From assembly GCF_000178995.1 (NCBI RefSeq), contig NZ_ADVZ01000001.1, positions 62,001 through 126,000 on the forward strand: a stretch of DNA of 64,000 nucleotides, read 5' to 3'. Positions 27,501-37,104 of the stretch are shown piece by piece. The notes under the pieces are model-generated. The model did not search any database, was not told where the DNA came from, and worked only from the letters and a program-made list of their open reading frames with translations. Made by a program: the position numbers and the translations under genes. The DNA is from Afipia sp. 1NLS2 (GTDB taxonomy: Bacteria > Pseudomonadota > Alphaproteobacteria > Rhizobiales > Xanthobacteraceae). The stretch's first letter is position 1. Each line of letters begins with the position of its first letter.

Positions 27501-30500
27501 TTACTTCGCAGACGAGACTTTTCCGACGATCGCGGGCAATGCGCCCGTGGTTTCCGCATCGCTGGGTATATGCGGGATCTTCGCGCGCGCCACGGCATCG
27601 GGGAAGCGCTTGCGCATCTCGCGCAGGAATCCGTCCAGCGTATCGACCGTCGCCGCCATTTTCGCGATGCGTTCCAGCGCCGCCGGATCGGCCGAACCCG
27701 GCTTTGACGCGATGTCGAAGGCGTGGCGATCGGCATCGGTCGTCATCTTCGGCCCGTACTTCTCACGCCAGCGCGACAGGCCGAGCGCGTCGTTGGCAAG
27801 CGCGTAGCCGATCGCCGCACGAATGACGTCGCTCTTTTCGCTATCGGTCAGCGGCTGGAAATCGCGCCAGCGCTGGCCGTACAGAACCTCGATCTGCTCG
27901 GCCGATTCCCGCCACCGCCGCGCGGCCCAATAGATATCCGAACGCAGCCGGATCGCTTCGCGGCCCTGCACGTTCGCGATCAACTCCAAAGCGAGATCGT
28001 AACGCCCGACATCGCTCTGCGCGCGGCTCTCGAGCAGCAGACGCTGCTGGCGCACCTCGCCCGCAAGATCGCCGATGCGCGTGGAGCGCAACGCGGCGAT
28101 GGCGCGCGCCGGCTTGCGGTTCATCAGATAGATCATCGAAAGGCGTGCCGCGACCTGCGCTCGCGCCGCGCCCTCGAGGCGATGATCGATCTGATATTGC
28201 AGAAGCTCGCCCGCCTGATCGAGCAAGTCGACCGCCACGAGGCGATCCGCGAGCCTGCGGATCATCTCGTCACCCCGACGGCCGATCGGCGTGAGGTCGC
28301 GATACTGGTAGAACAGGCCGAGCGCCTTGATCGGCGGCAGGCTGTCGCCCTTGTCGCTCAGGAACAATTGCGCGAACAGCGCCGATGCCTCATCCTGCAT
28401 CTGGCGGGAGACTTCCGAATTGGGCCGCAGCCGTGTCGCGGTCATCGCCGCCGCGAACGCCTCGGCATAGCGATCCTTTTCGGCATAGAGATGCGCGAGC
28501 ATCTGCAGATTCTTAATCTCGGTCTCGTCGCCGCGCCACAGCACGGACAGCGTTTCGAGATCGTTCAGCGCCGCGTCCGGCTCGATCTTGTTGTTTCGCT
28601 GCAAGAGCGCGATCTCGTCCAGCGCCGCCTCCGCCGCCGAAGGCCGGTCGCTTGAGGCGCGCACCGCGCGATAATCGGCCAGCGCATCGCGGTCGCGCCC
28701 GAGCGCCTCGGCGAGACGGCCGCGCAGCAGCCGCAGGCGCATCGCCTGTTCCGGCATCGGACCGATCGTCTGAAGATCGTTGCTGCGCGCGGCGGCGCCA
28801 TCATAGTCGCGCACCTCCAGCGAGGCCTGCATCGCCTCGATCAGGATGATGCGCTGCAGATCGAGCGGCAAAGAGATGATCGCGGACCCGACGTTCTTGA
28901 ACTTCTCCCGTGCGTCGGCCCATTTCTCCTGACGCGCCGCCGCCAGCCCCTTCCACAATTCCGAATCGAAGGAGCCTGCGATCACCGGATTGTTGAGATC
29001 CTTCATGGCGGGCTCGATGCGGCCCACCAGAATCTCTGCGACCGCGCGCGCCATCAGCGCCGGCTGCATGTTGTCCTGCGCCTGCGGCTTCAACAGCGCG
29101 AGATCGAATGCGCCCTTGGCCTCCTGATAGAAGCCACGCGCCAGATAGAATTTTCCAAGAGCGAGATTGGCCGCAAGACGCTTGTCGTCCGGCGCATTGG
29201 AAGCCGCGTCGATCAGTTCGTCGAGGCGCGGCAGGAAGCTTGCCTTCTGGTTCTTGCTCCACTCGGCCGGATCGAACACCGCACCGCCCGGCGTGCCCGT
29301 GCGATCAGGGGATGCCGTCGCCGCAGACAGCGTCAACCCACCGGGCTTGCTGATGACGATCTTGTCCGGCCGGGCTTCGACACTGACATCGTCCGAATTC
29401 GTCGAGACGGCGACGCCCTGCACCGATTCCAGCAACGAGAATTCCACAAAATTCTGCGGACGCAGGAAGCCGCGCACAGGCAGCGGCATGGTCACCACTG
29501 ACAGCGTGTCGCCGACTTCCGGATCGTGGAAACGCAGCAACGGACCGGGCTGTGAAATCGCGATGCTGATATTGGCGCGGGTCGGGTCGCCGACATTGCG
29601 CTCCGCGACCAGCGGCTGCGAAGCCGCGATGTCCTGATCGGCGAGCGTCAGCACGAGTCCTTGCTGGTCGCCCGAAAGCGACGCCAGTTGCGGCCGGTTG
29701 AGCTTGATGCGGATCGCCTGCCCGCCTTGTACTGGCACGCTCTCCGCCGCCGCGATCAGCGCTCCGCCTTCGGTCTTGATCGGCTGCAGATCGAGCGGGC
29801 CGTTATCCGCTACGATCATCCAGATCGAGTCCGCGCGCTTGAATAAAGCCGTCGGCACGCTGCTCCCAAACGGAAACGTCACCTTGAAATTGGCGCTGGT
29901 CCGCTTGGCGACGACACCCTGCGGGGGATGGTCCGCCGCCACATCCTTGGGCGCGGGTGCTTGCGGCGCAGGTGCCTGCGGCACGGCCTTGGCCGCCGCC
30001 GCGTCGGACACTCTGGGAAGGTCCGCGGGCTTGGACGCCTCGGCCTCCTTGGGCTTGCGTGGCAGGTCGGAGTGATCGTCGGCTGCCTTTGGCGCGGCTG
30101 GTGCCGGCGGCGGCGCCGTGGTCGCGGTAGAAGCTGCGGGCGCAGCCGCGGGAGCGGCGGATGCCGCCGGTGCCGTTGCAGCGGGCGTTGCAGGCGCAGC
30201 AGGTTTCGCAGGCGGCGCGGTAGCTTCCTGCTTCGCCGCCGGTTGCACCGCTGCCGGGCGCGAGAGCGCCGGGTTCAAGGCCATGCCCGCCTTGCCGGTG
30301 TCGAAGCCGATATCGACGATATAATTGCGCTCCTCGCGGAAGCCGTGAACATCGACCTCGCCGATCAGCGCGATCTCCACCGCGGAATTGTCGCCCGAGA
30401 TCGACTGCTTCATGCTCTTGATGTTCGAAGGCGCCGCGACCTGGGCGTCGGCAAGATCGAACGTCAGCGGCGCCGAGAATGACAGCGTGTACTTGTCCGC

Positions 30501-31148
30501 ATTGAGCGACGACGAGACGCTGACGCCTTCCGGCAGTTCAAAAACAAAACGCACGAATGTCGGCTGCACCGCCGTACGCACCCGCACCGGCGGGCGCTTC
30601 TCGGCGGCTTCGACCTTCTTCTGCATCCGCAGAATGCGCTCGGCGGCGAGCGCGCGTTCGGACAATTCCTTCACCACCTCGGCAGGCAGCGGCGGCGGCA
30701 GGCCGACCCATTTCGCCGGCAGCAGGTCGATATAGACCCGCTCGCCCGCCGTCATCTGATTGACGCGGACCTTCTGGTTGAGCGCGAGACGGATCGCAGC
30801 GCCATCGGGATCGCGCCGCGCGGTGCCGACATAGGCAGGCACCGCATCGTTGAGCGCATCGACCGGCATATCGACCGGCTTGGCGAAGCGGATGACCATG
30901 ATCGCGCCCGCCATCGACACTTCGGTCGGCACTTCCTCCGTGAAACGCAGCAGCAGGCGCGCGTAACCGTTCTCTTGAGTGAGCGTCGCCTCGCCCTTCA
31001 CCGGATCGGCAACCGCCCGGCCCGGCCACGCCAGCACGACAGCCAGCAGGGCAACCGAGAAGGCCGCACGCATGACAGCGCGCGCCCGGACCAGCCGTCC
31101 GAACGCTCCCCGCTTGCTTATGGATTCCAACGCCGCCTGCCCGGCCAT
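27501..31148 (-). CDS. Giant periplasmic TPR protein beside motE
   Basis: This 1215-residue protein has a signal peptide (AFSVALLAVVLAWPGRAVAD, about residues 29-48). An N-terminal beta-rich AMIN-like region (about 50-290) and an Ala/Pro-rich linker (300-410) follow, then another beta domain (about 420-650). From about residue 670 to the end there are long helical repeats of TPR type (for example ALMARAVAEILVGRIEPAM and LRGRLAEALGRDRDALADYRAV). It follows motE on the same strand with its own CtrA box at 31217. In Sinorhizobium MotE is the chaperone of the periplasmic motility protein MotC, so this may be the MotC counterpart, but it is nearly three times longer and similarity was not tested. 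The ORF start at 31148 lacks a clear ribosome site; Met26 is an alternative. Confidence 0.8.
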   Translation of the reverse strand: MAGQAALESISKRGAFGRLVRARAVMRAAFSVALLAVVLAWPGRAVADPVKGEATLTQENGYARLLLRFTEEVPTEVSMAGAIMVIRFAKPVDMPVDALNDAVPAYVGTARRDPDGAAIRLALNQKVRVNQMTAGERVYIDLLPAKWVGLPPPLPAEVVKELSERALAAERILRMQKKVEAAEKRPPVRVRTAVQPTFVRFVFELPEGVSVSSSLNADKYTLSFSAPLTFDLADAQVAAPSNIKSMKQSISGDNSAVEIALIGEVDVHGFREERNYIVDIGFDTGKAGMALNPALSRPAAVQPAAKQEATAPPAKPAAPATPAATAPAASAAPAAAPAASTATTAPPPAPAAPKAADDHSDLPRKPKEAEASKPADLPRVSDAAAAKAVPQAPAPQAPAPKDVAADHPPQGVVAKRTSANFKVTFPFGSSVPTALFKRADSIWMIVADNGPLDLQPIKTEGGALIAAAESVPVQGGQAIRIKLNRPQLASLSGDQQGLVLTLADQDIAASQPLVAERNVGDPTRANISIAISQPGPLLRFHDPEVGDTLSVVTMPLPVRGFLRPQNFVEFSLLESVQGVAVSTNSDDVSVEARPDKIVISKPGGLTLSAATASPDRTGTPGGAVFDPAEWSKNQKASFLPRLDELIDAASNAPDDKRLAANLALGKFYLARGFYQEAKGAFDLALLKPQAQDNMQPALMARAVAEILVGRIEPAMKDLNNPVIAGSFDSELWKGLAAARQEKWADAREKFKNVGSAIISLPLDLQRIILIEAMQASLEVRDYDGAAARSNDLQTIGPMPEQAMRLRLLRGRLAEALGRDRDALADYRAVRASSDRPSAAEAALDEIALLQRNNKIEPDAALNDLETLSVLWRGDETEIKNLQMLAHLYAEKDRYAEAFAAAMTATRLRPNSEVSRQMQDEASALFAQLFLSDKGDSLPPIKALGLFYQYRDLTPIGRRGDEMIRRLADRLVAVDLLDQAGELLQYQIDHRLEGAARAQVAARLSMIYLMNRKPARAIAALRSTRIGDLAGEVRQQRLLLESRAQSDVGRYDLALELIANVQGREAIRLRSDIYWAARRWRESAEQIEVLYGQRWRDFQPLTDSEKSDVIRAAIGYALANDALGLSRWREKYGPKMTTDADRHAFDIASKPGSADPAALERIAKMAATVDTLDGFLREMRKRFPDAVARAKIPHIPSDAETTGALPAIVGKVSSAK

Positions 31149-31216
31149 GTGGTCCGTCTCTTTGGCTCTCCCGAACGCCGGGGTCCGGATAACCGGACCA
31201 CCCTAGAATCCTGCGT

Positions 31217-31231
31217 TTAACGCGCTGTTAA
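31217..31231 (-). promoter_or_regulatory. CtrA box of the giant TPR gene
   Basis: TTAACGCGCTGTTAA is an exact TTAA-N7-TTAA, followed on the plus strand by TCAT. It lies 69 bp upstream of the TPR ORF and just after the motE stop, indicating a separate promoter. Confidence 0.7.
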
Positions 31232-31252
31232 TCATGGCGCTTCCGATTGCCT

Positions 31253-32014
31253 TTAATTGACCGGACGTCCCTCAATCTTCGGCAGATCGGACAGCGATGC
31301 CGACTTCTCGCCGCCCGCCCGGCGCGCAATCTCGACCGTCAGCCGCTCGGCGTTTTCCGGCTGCATCTGGCCGACGATATCGGACAGCTTGCGCGGCGCG
31401 ATCTGCGAGGCGATCTGGTAGAGAACGGCGATGTCGAGGCGGTCGAACACCTTGGCGGCATCCTTCGGCTTCATGTTCTCGTACATCGTCACGAGGTCTT
31501 TCAGCTTCGCCGCCTCGGCCTTGGCTTTCTGACCCTCGGCCGCCGTGATGCGGGCTTCGGTCGCCTTCAATTCCTGCAGCTTGCCCTCAAGCTTCTGCTC
31601 GGCGGTCTTGACGAGATTTTCGCGAATATCGATCTCGCGGGCGCGGGTTTCGATCTCCTGTCGTCGCGCCTGCAGCCGCTCCAGCACCGCGCGTTCCGAA
31701 GGCGACACCGCCGTCGCCGGATCGGGCTGCGCCGCGACGTCTTCGGGCCGGGTCGTCGAAACAGGGCTTGTTTCGGCAGGCTTCGACTCCGGAGCCTTCT
31801 CGACCGATCCGGTGATGTCGGACATATCGAGCGTATGGGTACGGCCCGTCGGGAAGTTCAGGGCGCTCTCCGCCCAGGACTTCGGCCGCTGCGGGTCATC
31901 CCGGAAAATATATCCGCCATCCAGAAGCAGGCCCGAGATCTTGAGCACGGCCAGACAACTGGCCGCGATCAAGAGCAGCGGGACGACCCGGAATTCGCGG
32001 AGCAGACTCTTCAT
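31253..32014 (-). CDS. motE: MotE-family protein (motility chaperone)
   Basis: This 253-residue protein has an N-terminal hydrophobic anchor (VVPLLLIAASCLAVLKISGLLL), a disordered stretch, a coiled coil (ERLQARRQEIETRAREIDIRENLVKTAEQKLEGKL) and a C-terminal MgtE-N-like domain (MYENMKPKDAAKVFDRLDIAVLYQIASQIAPRKLSDIVGQM). This is the layout of rhizobial MotE, which stabilises MotC. Its ATG overlaps the stop of the DUF6468 gene by 4 nt. Confidence 0.9.
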   Translation of the reverse strand: MKSLLREFRVVPLLLIAASCLAVLKISGLLLDGGYIFRDDPQRPKSWAESALNFPTGRTHTLDMSDITGSVEKAPESKPAETSPVSTTRPEDVAAQPDPATAVSPSERAVLERLQARRQEIETRAREIDIRENLVKTAEQKLEGKLQELKATEARITAAEGQKAKAEAAKLKDLVTMYENMKPKDAAKVFDRLDIAVLYQIASQIAPRKLSDIVGQMQPENAERLTVEIARRAGGEKSASLSDLPKIEGRPVN

Positions 32015-32436
32015 GCAGCAAGACCACGCCGGCGTTCGGAGAAGGCCTGTGCCGCAGCGACCACCGACTTCGCATCGGTGCGTGCGGATGCGCCGCCCTC
32101 AGCCGAGGCACGGGCCGCCACCGCAATGTCGCAGAGCCGCTTGAGGATTTCGCTGCCGACCGCGATCTGCTTGCCGAGCGAGCCGGACAGATCGGAGGCC
32201 TCGGACAATTGCGCGCCGAGATTCTCATCGCATTCGCGCACGGTGACCTTGAGGCCGCCGATCGCGCGCTCGGCGATTTCGGTCGCGGTGATCAATTCGG
32301 AGATCGTCGCCTTCAGCGATTGCTCGTCCGCCTTCAATATCTTGAGGCGCTTGTTGAGGATACGGCAATAGGCGATCGTCCATATCAGCAGGAGAGCAAC
32401 GAGGCTCTCGATGGCCATTCCCATCATGTGGTTCAT
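32011..32436 (-). CDS. DUF6468-type flagellar-operon membrane protein
   Basis: A 141-residue protein starting MNHMMGMAIESLVALLLIWTIAYC, with one TM helix then a helical cytosolic part (RLKILKADEQSLKATISELITATEIAERAIGGL). It recurs in alphaproteobacterial flagellar operons between fliM and motE and has no defined role. GGAGG precedes the ATG at 32436. It overlaps fliM and motE by 4 nt each, so the four proteins are made in a fixed ratio. Confidence 0.85.
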   Translation of the reverse strand: MNHMMGMAIESLVALLLIWTIAYCRILNKRLKILKADEQSLKATISELITATEIAERAIGGLKVTVRECDENLGAQLSEASDLSGSLGKQIAVGSEILKRLCDIAVAARASAEGGASARTDAKSVVAAAQAFSERRRGLAA

Positions 32437-33632
32437 TGTGCCTCCATCAGTTTGGTTTGTTCGTCCTGCTTTTCGAACATCGCGTAGGTCGTGTGCGGCT
32501 TGTGCAGCGGCTTCGACACACGGATGGCGACGCGGTCGCCGACCCGGCCCATCCGGCCCTCGCTCAATGTCACGTCGCCGCAACGCACCGACACCATCGC
32601 ATCGGGACGGATATCGAGCGGCAGCGTGTCGCCCACTTTCAGCGACATCAATTGCTTCAGCGGCATGTCGGCTTCATAGAGCACCGCATCGACATACATT
32701 TCCGCCTTCGCGATCTCGGTGGCGAGATGGCCTTCCCAGATCGGGTCGCGGCCGAATTTTTCACCCATGAACATCTGCAACAGCACGTTGCGGATCGGTT
32801 CGATGGTGGCGTAAGGCAGCAGCAGTTCGACGTTACCGCCGCGATCTTCCATATCGACGCGCAGCCGCACCAGAATGGCGGCGTTGGCGGGACGGCTGAT
32901 GGCGGCGAAGCGCGGGTTGGTCTCAAGGCGGTCGATGGTAAAGGTCACCGGCGACAGCGGCCGGAATGCCTGCTCGGCATCGGCCAGCACCACTTCGACG
33001 AGACGCTTGACGAGATTGGTCTCGATGGTGGTGTAGGGCCGGCCTTCGATGCGCAGCGAGGTCTGGCCGCGCCGGCCGCCGAGCAGCACGTCGATCATCG
33101 AATAGATCAGACTAGAATCGACGGTGAACAGCCCGAAGTTCTCCCACTCCTCCGCCTTGAACACGGTGAGAACGCAAGGCAGCGGGATTGAATTCAGATA
33201 GTCGGCGAAACGCACCGAGGTGATGCGGTCGAGAGAAACTTCGACGTTGTCGGAAGTGAAATTGCGCAGGCTCGTCGTCATCAACCGCACCAGACGGTCG
33301 AACACGATTTCGAGCATCGGCAGGCGCTCGTAGGAGACCATCGCCGAGTCGATGATGGCGCGAATGCCGGAATGGTCTTCGAGATGGACTTCGCCGTCGC
33401 TGAAACCGAGGAGGTTGTCGATTTCTTCCTGCGACAGCACCCGCTCGCCGCTGGACTTGCCACCGCTGATGCCGCGGCTGCCGCCATCGACCATGGCGGC
33501 CCATTGTTCCGCCATCGACTCCGTGAGTTCATTGGCGGCGGCTTCGGCAGCCGCCTCCTCCGGATCCTCCGAGTCGAGCGCGCCCTCCCATTGGGCGGCA
33601 AGGGCGTCCTGGTCGACGTCACCCGGCGTCAT
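32433..33632 (-). CDS. fliM: Flagellar switch protein FliM
   Basis: This 399-residue C-ring protein has the middle domain (GIRAIIDSAMVSYERLPMLEIVFDRLVRLMTTSLRNFT ... NPRFAAISRPANAAILVRLRVDM) and the C-terminal SPOA domain (LKVGDTLPLDIRPDAMVSVRCGDV). The CheY-P-binding LSQEEIDNLL motif lies at about residue 66, preceded by an acidic N-terminal extension not found in enteric FliM. Confidence 0.95.
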   Translation of the reverse strand: MTPGDVDQDALAAQWEGALDSEDPEEAAAEAAANELTESMAEQWAAMVDGGSRGISGGKSSGERVLSQEEIDNLLGFSDGEVHLEDHSGIRAIIDSAMVSYERLPMLEIVFDRLVRLMTTSLRNFTSDNVEVSLDRITSVRFADYLNSIPLPCVLTVFKAEEWENFGLFTVDSSLIYSMIDVLLGGRRGQTSLRIEGRPYTTIETNLVKRLVEVVLADAEQAFRPLSPVTFTIDRLETNPRFAAISRPANAAILVRLRVDMEDRGGNVELLLPYATIEPIRNVLLQMFMGEKFGRDPIWEGHLATEIAKAEMYVDAVLYEADMPLKQLMSLKVGDTLPLDIRPDAMVSVRCGDVTLSEGRMGRVGDRVAIRVSKPLHKPHTTYAMFEKQDEQTKLMEAQ

Positions 33633-34129
33633 TGGATCACCACTTCCTTGAACAGCACGGCGTTGACATGCTCCGGCGCGATCGCGGCATTGACGCGCTT
33701 GGTCAGTTCTTCCTTCATCCGGAACAGACCGATCGAGCCATTCAGATCATTGGCGCGCAGCTCGCGCAGATAGGTCTGGAACAGATCGGTGACGCGCGGC
33801 ATCGCCGGCTTCACCTTCTCGACCAGCGGAGCCTCCTTCAGCTCCAGCACGGCCTTCACCTTAAGATATTGGATGCGCTCGCCCGGATTGCTGGCGAGGT
33901 TCACCAGCACATCGGGAACGTCGAGGAAGACCGGCGGCGCGGCCTTGGCTTCCTCCTTGGCATGCTGCCCGTCATGGCCGCCGCGCAGGAACACGTACCA
34001 GCCCAGCGCGCTCACCGCGAGAGTCAGCACCACCGCGCCTGCAATCATGAAGATCTTGCGCTTGCCGCTCGGCGCAGCCTCAGCCGCGACCTCCTCGGTG
34101 CCTTCTACGACCTGATCCTCGTCTGCCAT
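33629..34129 (-). CDS. fliL: Flagellar basal-body protein FliL
   Basis: A 166-residue stator-associated protein with one TM helix (IFMIAGAVVLTLAVSALGWYVFL), a linker, and the periplasmic stomatin-like domain (PDVLVNLASNPGERIQYLKVKAVLEL ... VNAAIAPEHVNAVLFKEVVIQ). It begins the operon fliL-fliM-DUF6468-motE, overlapping fliM by 4 nt. The 34129 start is chosen over 34201 because MADEDQ begins the usual acidic cytosolic tail. Confidence 0.93.
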   Translation of the reverse strand: MADEDQVVEGTEEVAAEAAPSGKRKIFMIAGAVVLTLAVSALGWYVFLRGGHDGQHAKEEAKAAPPVFLDVPDVLVNLASNPGERIQYLKVKAVLELKEAPLVEKVKPAMPRVTDLFQTYLRELRANDLNGSIGLFRMKEELTKRVNAAIAPEHVNAVLFKEVVIQ

Positions 34130-34232
34130 CGCCCGTCCCGTCAGGATGAGCCCGATGTGCCGAACTGGCTTGAATACGCGAGACAAAGGCCGCCGGCGCA
34201 TGAGCGCCTTGATCGCTCGACGCTAGGTGCCA

Positions 34233-34240
34233 ATGGTTAA
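34233..34240 (-). promoter_or_regulatory. CtrA half-site upstream of fliL
   Basis: The minus strand reads TTAACCAT, the CtrA half-site seen in the other flagellar promoters here. The other half (GAAA at the 7-bp distance) is degenerate, so binding is uncertain. It is 104 bp upstream of fliL. Confidence 0.4.
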
Positions 34241-34266
34241 CGGTTTCTTTCTTTTGGTCCCGAACT

Positions 34267-34281
34267 GGGAAAATTTTGCCG
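34267..34281 (+). promoter_or_regulatory. ftr-like enhancer of flgF
   Basis: GGGAAAATTTTGCCG matches the right half and the A/T-rich centre of the CGGCA-N5-TGCCG palindrome. It lies about 90 bp upstream of the sigma-54 promoter of flgF, the usual enhancer distance. Weaker than the flgI and flgE sites. Confidence 0.5.
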
Positions 34282-34369
34282 GGCAAACATGGTCAACAAG
34301 ACCTTATTGCCGCCCGCCCCGCGCCCCTCTCCTTCACTTATCGATTTGAAATCAAACAGTTTTCGAAAC

Positions 34370-34385
34370 TGGCACGACCCTCGCA
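34370..34385 (+). promoter_or_regulatory. Sigma-54 promoter of flgF operon
   Basis: TGGCACGACCCTCGCA fits TGGCACG-N4-TTGCA with one change, and GG/GC are spaced correctly. It lies 101 bp upstream of flgF. Confidence 0.8.
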
Positions 34386-34485
34386 TTACTCAACCCGAAC
34401 CGGCCGCTTGGGAGAGCAGACGGTTTAACGAACCGCCATCGGCTTTGGGAGAGGCCAATCGCGGTTTTGCAAGGGGAGAACTGCG

Positions 34486-35256
34486 ATGGAGAACACGACT
34501 CTCATCGCGCTATCGCGCCAAATGACGCTTGAGCGGCAGCTCGACGTGGTCGCCAACAACGTGGCGAACGTCGGCACCAATGGCTACAAGTCCGATTCCT
34601 CGCTGTTCGAGGAATATCTGCGCAGCGGCGCTCATGAAGACAATTTCGCTCCCGGCAGCGACCGGCGCGTCAGCTTCGTGCAGGATCGCGCGACGGTCCG
34701 CGACTTTTCGCAAGGCCCGCTCGAGAACACCAAGAGCCCGCTCGATGTCGCCATCAGCGGCAAGGGCTTCTTCACGGTCCAGACGCCGGGCGGCGAGCGC
34801 TACACCCGCGACGGCCGCTTCCAGATCAATTCGCAGGGCCAGCTCGTCAACTCCAGCGGCTATCCGGTCCTTGGCACCAATGGCGTCATCACCTTCCAGC
34901 CGACCGACCACGACATCAAGATCACGGACGACGGCACCATCACGGTTCTGGAAGGCACGATCACCCAGACCGACTCCCTGCGCGGCAAGCTGAAGCTCAC
35001 CTCCTTCGCCAACCGGCAGCAATTGCAGAAGGAAGGCTCGAACCTATTCGCGGCGCCCGCGAACGTCACCGGGCAGGCCGACACTGTGTCCACCGTCAAG
35101 GAAGGCTTCATCGAGCGGTCGAACGTCAATGCGATCGCCGAGATGAGCCGGATGCTGGAAATCACCCGCACCTACCAGAACATCTCGAACCTGATGCAAC
35201 AGCAGGCGGATCTGCGGAAGAACGCGATCCAGTCCCTCGCCGACGTCCCGGCCTAA
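34486..35256 (+). CDS. flgF: Proximal rod protein FlgF
   Basis: This 256-residue rod protein shows the N-terminal motif RQLDVVANNVANVGTNGYK and FSQGPLENTKSPLDVAISGKGFF, plus the C-terminal NVNAIAEMSRMLEITRTYQNISNLM. It heads flgF-flgG-flgA-flgH, with a sigma-54 promoter upstream. Confidence 0.95.
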   Translation: MENTTLIALSRQMTLERQLDVVANNVANVGTNGYKSDSSLFEEYLRSGAHEDNFAPGSDRRVSFVQDRATVRDFSQGPLENTKSPLDVAISGKGFFTVQTPGGERYTRDGRFQINSQGQLVNSSGYPVLGTNGVITFQPTDHDIKITDDGTITVLEGTITQTDSLRGKLKLTSFANRQQLQKEGSNLFAAPANVTGQADTVSTVKEGFIERSNVNAIAEMSRMLEITRTYQNISNLMQQQADLRKNAIQSLADVPA

Positions 35257-35268
35257 GGAGATTGAACA

Positions 35269-36057
35269 ATGCGCGCTCTCTACACCGCCGCGACGGGAAT
35301 GGCCGCTCAGGAATTGAGCGTCCAGGTTATCTCCAACAACATCGCAAACCTGCGCACCACCGGCTACAAGAAGCAGATGGCGAGCTTTCAGGACCTGCTC
35401 TACGAGCACGTCCAGCGCGTCGGCGCCCAAGCCTCCGATCAGGGCACGGTACTGCCGGTCGGTATCGACATCGGCGGCGGCGTCAAGACCGTCGGCACGC
35501 CGCGCCTGATGACGCAGGGCACGCTGTCCCCGGTCGGCGGCGATCTCAACGTCGCAGTCCGCGGCGAAGGCTATTTCAAGATCCAGTTGCCGGACTCGAC
35601 CTACGCCTACACGCGCGACGGCTCTTTCACGACTGACGGACAGGGCCGCATCGTCAACGCGCAAGGCAATCTGGTGCAGCCGACCATCTCGATTCCGCAG
35701 AATGCCTCGCAGCTCACGATCAACGCGCAGGGCCAGGTGTCGGTGATCCTGCCGGGATCGACCACGCCTTCGGTGCTCGGCCAGATCACCCTCACCCGCT
35801 TCATCAACAAGGCCGGCCTGCAGTCGATCGGCGACAACCTCTTTACCGATACGCCGGCCTCCGGCCCGCCGCAGGACGGCCTCGCCAACGCCGACGGCTT
35901 CGGTGACATCCAGCAAGGCAACCTCGAACAGGCCAACGTCGAGGTGGTGTCCGAAATCTCCGACCTGATCGCGGCCCAGCGCGCCTACGAGATGAACGCC
36001 AAGGTCGTCAGCGCCGCCGACCAGATGATGCAATCCACCACCGGCATGCTGCGCTAA
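35269..36057 (+). CDS. flgG: Distal rod protein FlgG
   Basis: This 262-residue protein starts MRALYTAATGMAAQELSVQVISNNIANLRTTGYK, with FQDLLYEHVQRVGAQ and the C-terminal GNLEQANVEVVSEISDLIAAQRAYEMNAKVVSAADQMM. Length and motifs are standard. It forms the distal rod inside the L and P rings. Confidence 0.97.
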   Translation: MRALYTAATGMAAQELSVQVISNNIANLRTTGYKKQMASFQDLLYEHVQRVGAQASDQGTVLPVGIDIGGGVKTVGTPRLMTQGTLSPVGGDLNVAVRGEGYFKIQLPDSTYAYTRDGSFTTDGQGRIVNAQGNLVQPTISIPQNASQLTINAQGQVSVILPGSTTPSVLGQITLTRFINKAGLQSIGDNLFTDTPASGPPQDGLANADGFGDIQQGNLEQANVEVVSEISDLIAAQRAYEMNAKVVSAADQMMQSTTGMLR

Positions 36058-36060
36058 GCC

Positions 36061-37104
36061 ATGAGCACGATCATGACAAACACCATCGTGAAGACCGGCC
36101 TCGCCTTCGCCGCACTCCTGCTCGCCGCTTCGCCCGCTCTCGCGGACCCCGTGCAGGACGTGATCCACGGCCCCTCGCTGCGCGCCAGTGTCGTGATCTC
36201 GAGCGACGTGGTGCGGATCGGCGATCTCGTCGACAACGCAGGCACCGCCGCGCAGATCGCGATCTATCGCGCGCCCGACCTCGGCACCACCGGCATGGTG
36301 CGCACCGCGCAGTTGATCGAGACGCTGCGTGCCAATCAGGTGGTCGGCGTCGATACCCATAGCCTCAAGGAAGTCGCGATCACCCGCGCCTCGCGTCCGC
36401 TGCCCGCCAAGGACATCGAGCAGCAGGTGGCGAAGGCGCTCGCACATCGCGGTGGCCTTGGCGATCCCGAAAACCTGTCGCTCACCTTCGACCGCGAACT
36501 GCGCGACATCCAGCTCGATCCGGCGCTCACCGGCGAAATGATCGCGGTGGCCACCTATTACGACCCGCGCAGCGGCCGCTTCGACGTGCTGTTCGACATC
36601 GCCAGCGACACCTCGTCCTCGCCCGCGAAGCTGCGCTTCACCGGTACCGCGGTCGAGACCGTGCAGGCCGCCGTGCTGATGCGGCCGATGGAGCGCAACG
36701 ACATCATCAAGGCATCCGACGTCAGCATCGAGCGCCGTCCCAAATCCGAAGTGGGCTCCGATGGAGTTTCGCTCGACCGCGCGATCGGCATGCAGATGCG
36801 CCGCGCGATGCGCGCCGGACAGGCGCTGCGGACCCTCGATCTCGCCAAGGCCGATCTGGTGACGCGCGATCAGGGGATCACGCTGATCTACGAGGCACCC
36901 GGCATCTATCTCACCGGCCGCGGCAAGGCGCTCGAGGCCGGCACCAAGGGCGACACTGTCAACGTCCTCAATCTGCAATCGAAACGTACCGTGCAGGGCA
37001 TTGTGGTCGGACCGGGTCAGGTCGCCATCATCGCCGCCCAGCCGCGCGTCATGCGGCCCGCGACTCTCGCCGCCAACTCCGTCGCAACCGGAAAGATCGA
37101 GTAA
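36061..37104 (+). CDS. flgA: P-ring assembly chaperone FlgA
   Basis: This 347-residue periplasmic protein has a signal peptide (TGLAFAALLLAASPALA) and a C-terminal SAF/FlgA domain (AAVLMRPMERNDIIKASDVSIERR ... GQALRTLDLAKADLVTRDQGITLIYE ... DTVNVLNLQSKRTVQGIVVGPGQV). It helps FlgI polymerise. The region before the SAF domain is longer than in enteric FlgA. The stop overlaps the flgH start. Confidence 0.93.
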   Translation: MSTIMTNTIVKTGLAFAALLLAASPALADPVQDVIHGPSLRASVVISSDVVRIGDLVDNAGTAAQIAIYRAPDLGTTGMVRTAQLIETLRANQVVGVDTHSLKEVAITRASRPLPAKDIEQQVAKALAHRGGLGDPENLSLTFDRELRDIQLDPALTGEMIAVATYYDPRSGRFDVLFDIASDTSSSPAKLRFTGTAVETVQAAVLMRPMERNDIIKASDVSIERRPKSEVGSDGVSLDRAIGMQMRRAMRAGQALRTLDLAKADLVTRDQGITLIYEAPGIYLTGRGKALEAGTKGDTVNVLNLQSKRTVQGIVVGPGQVAIIAAQPRVMRPATLAANSVATGKIE

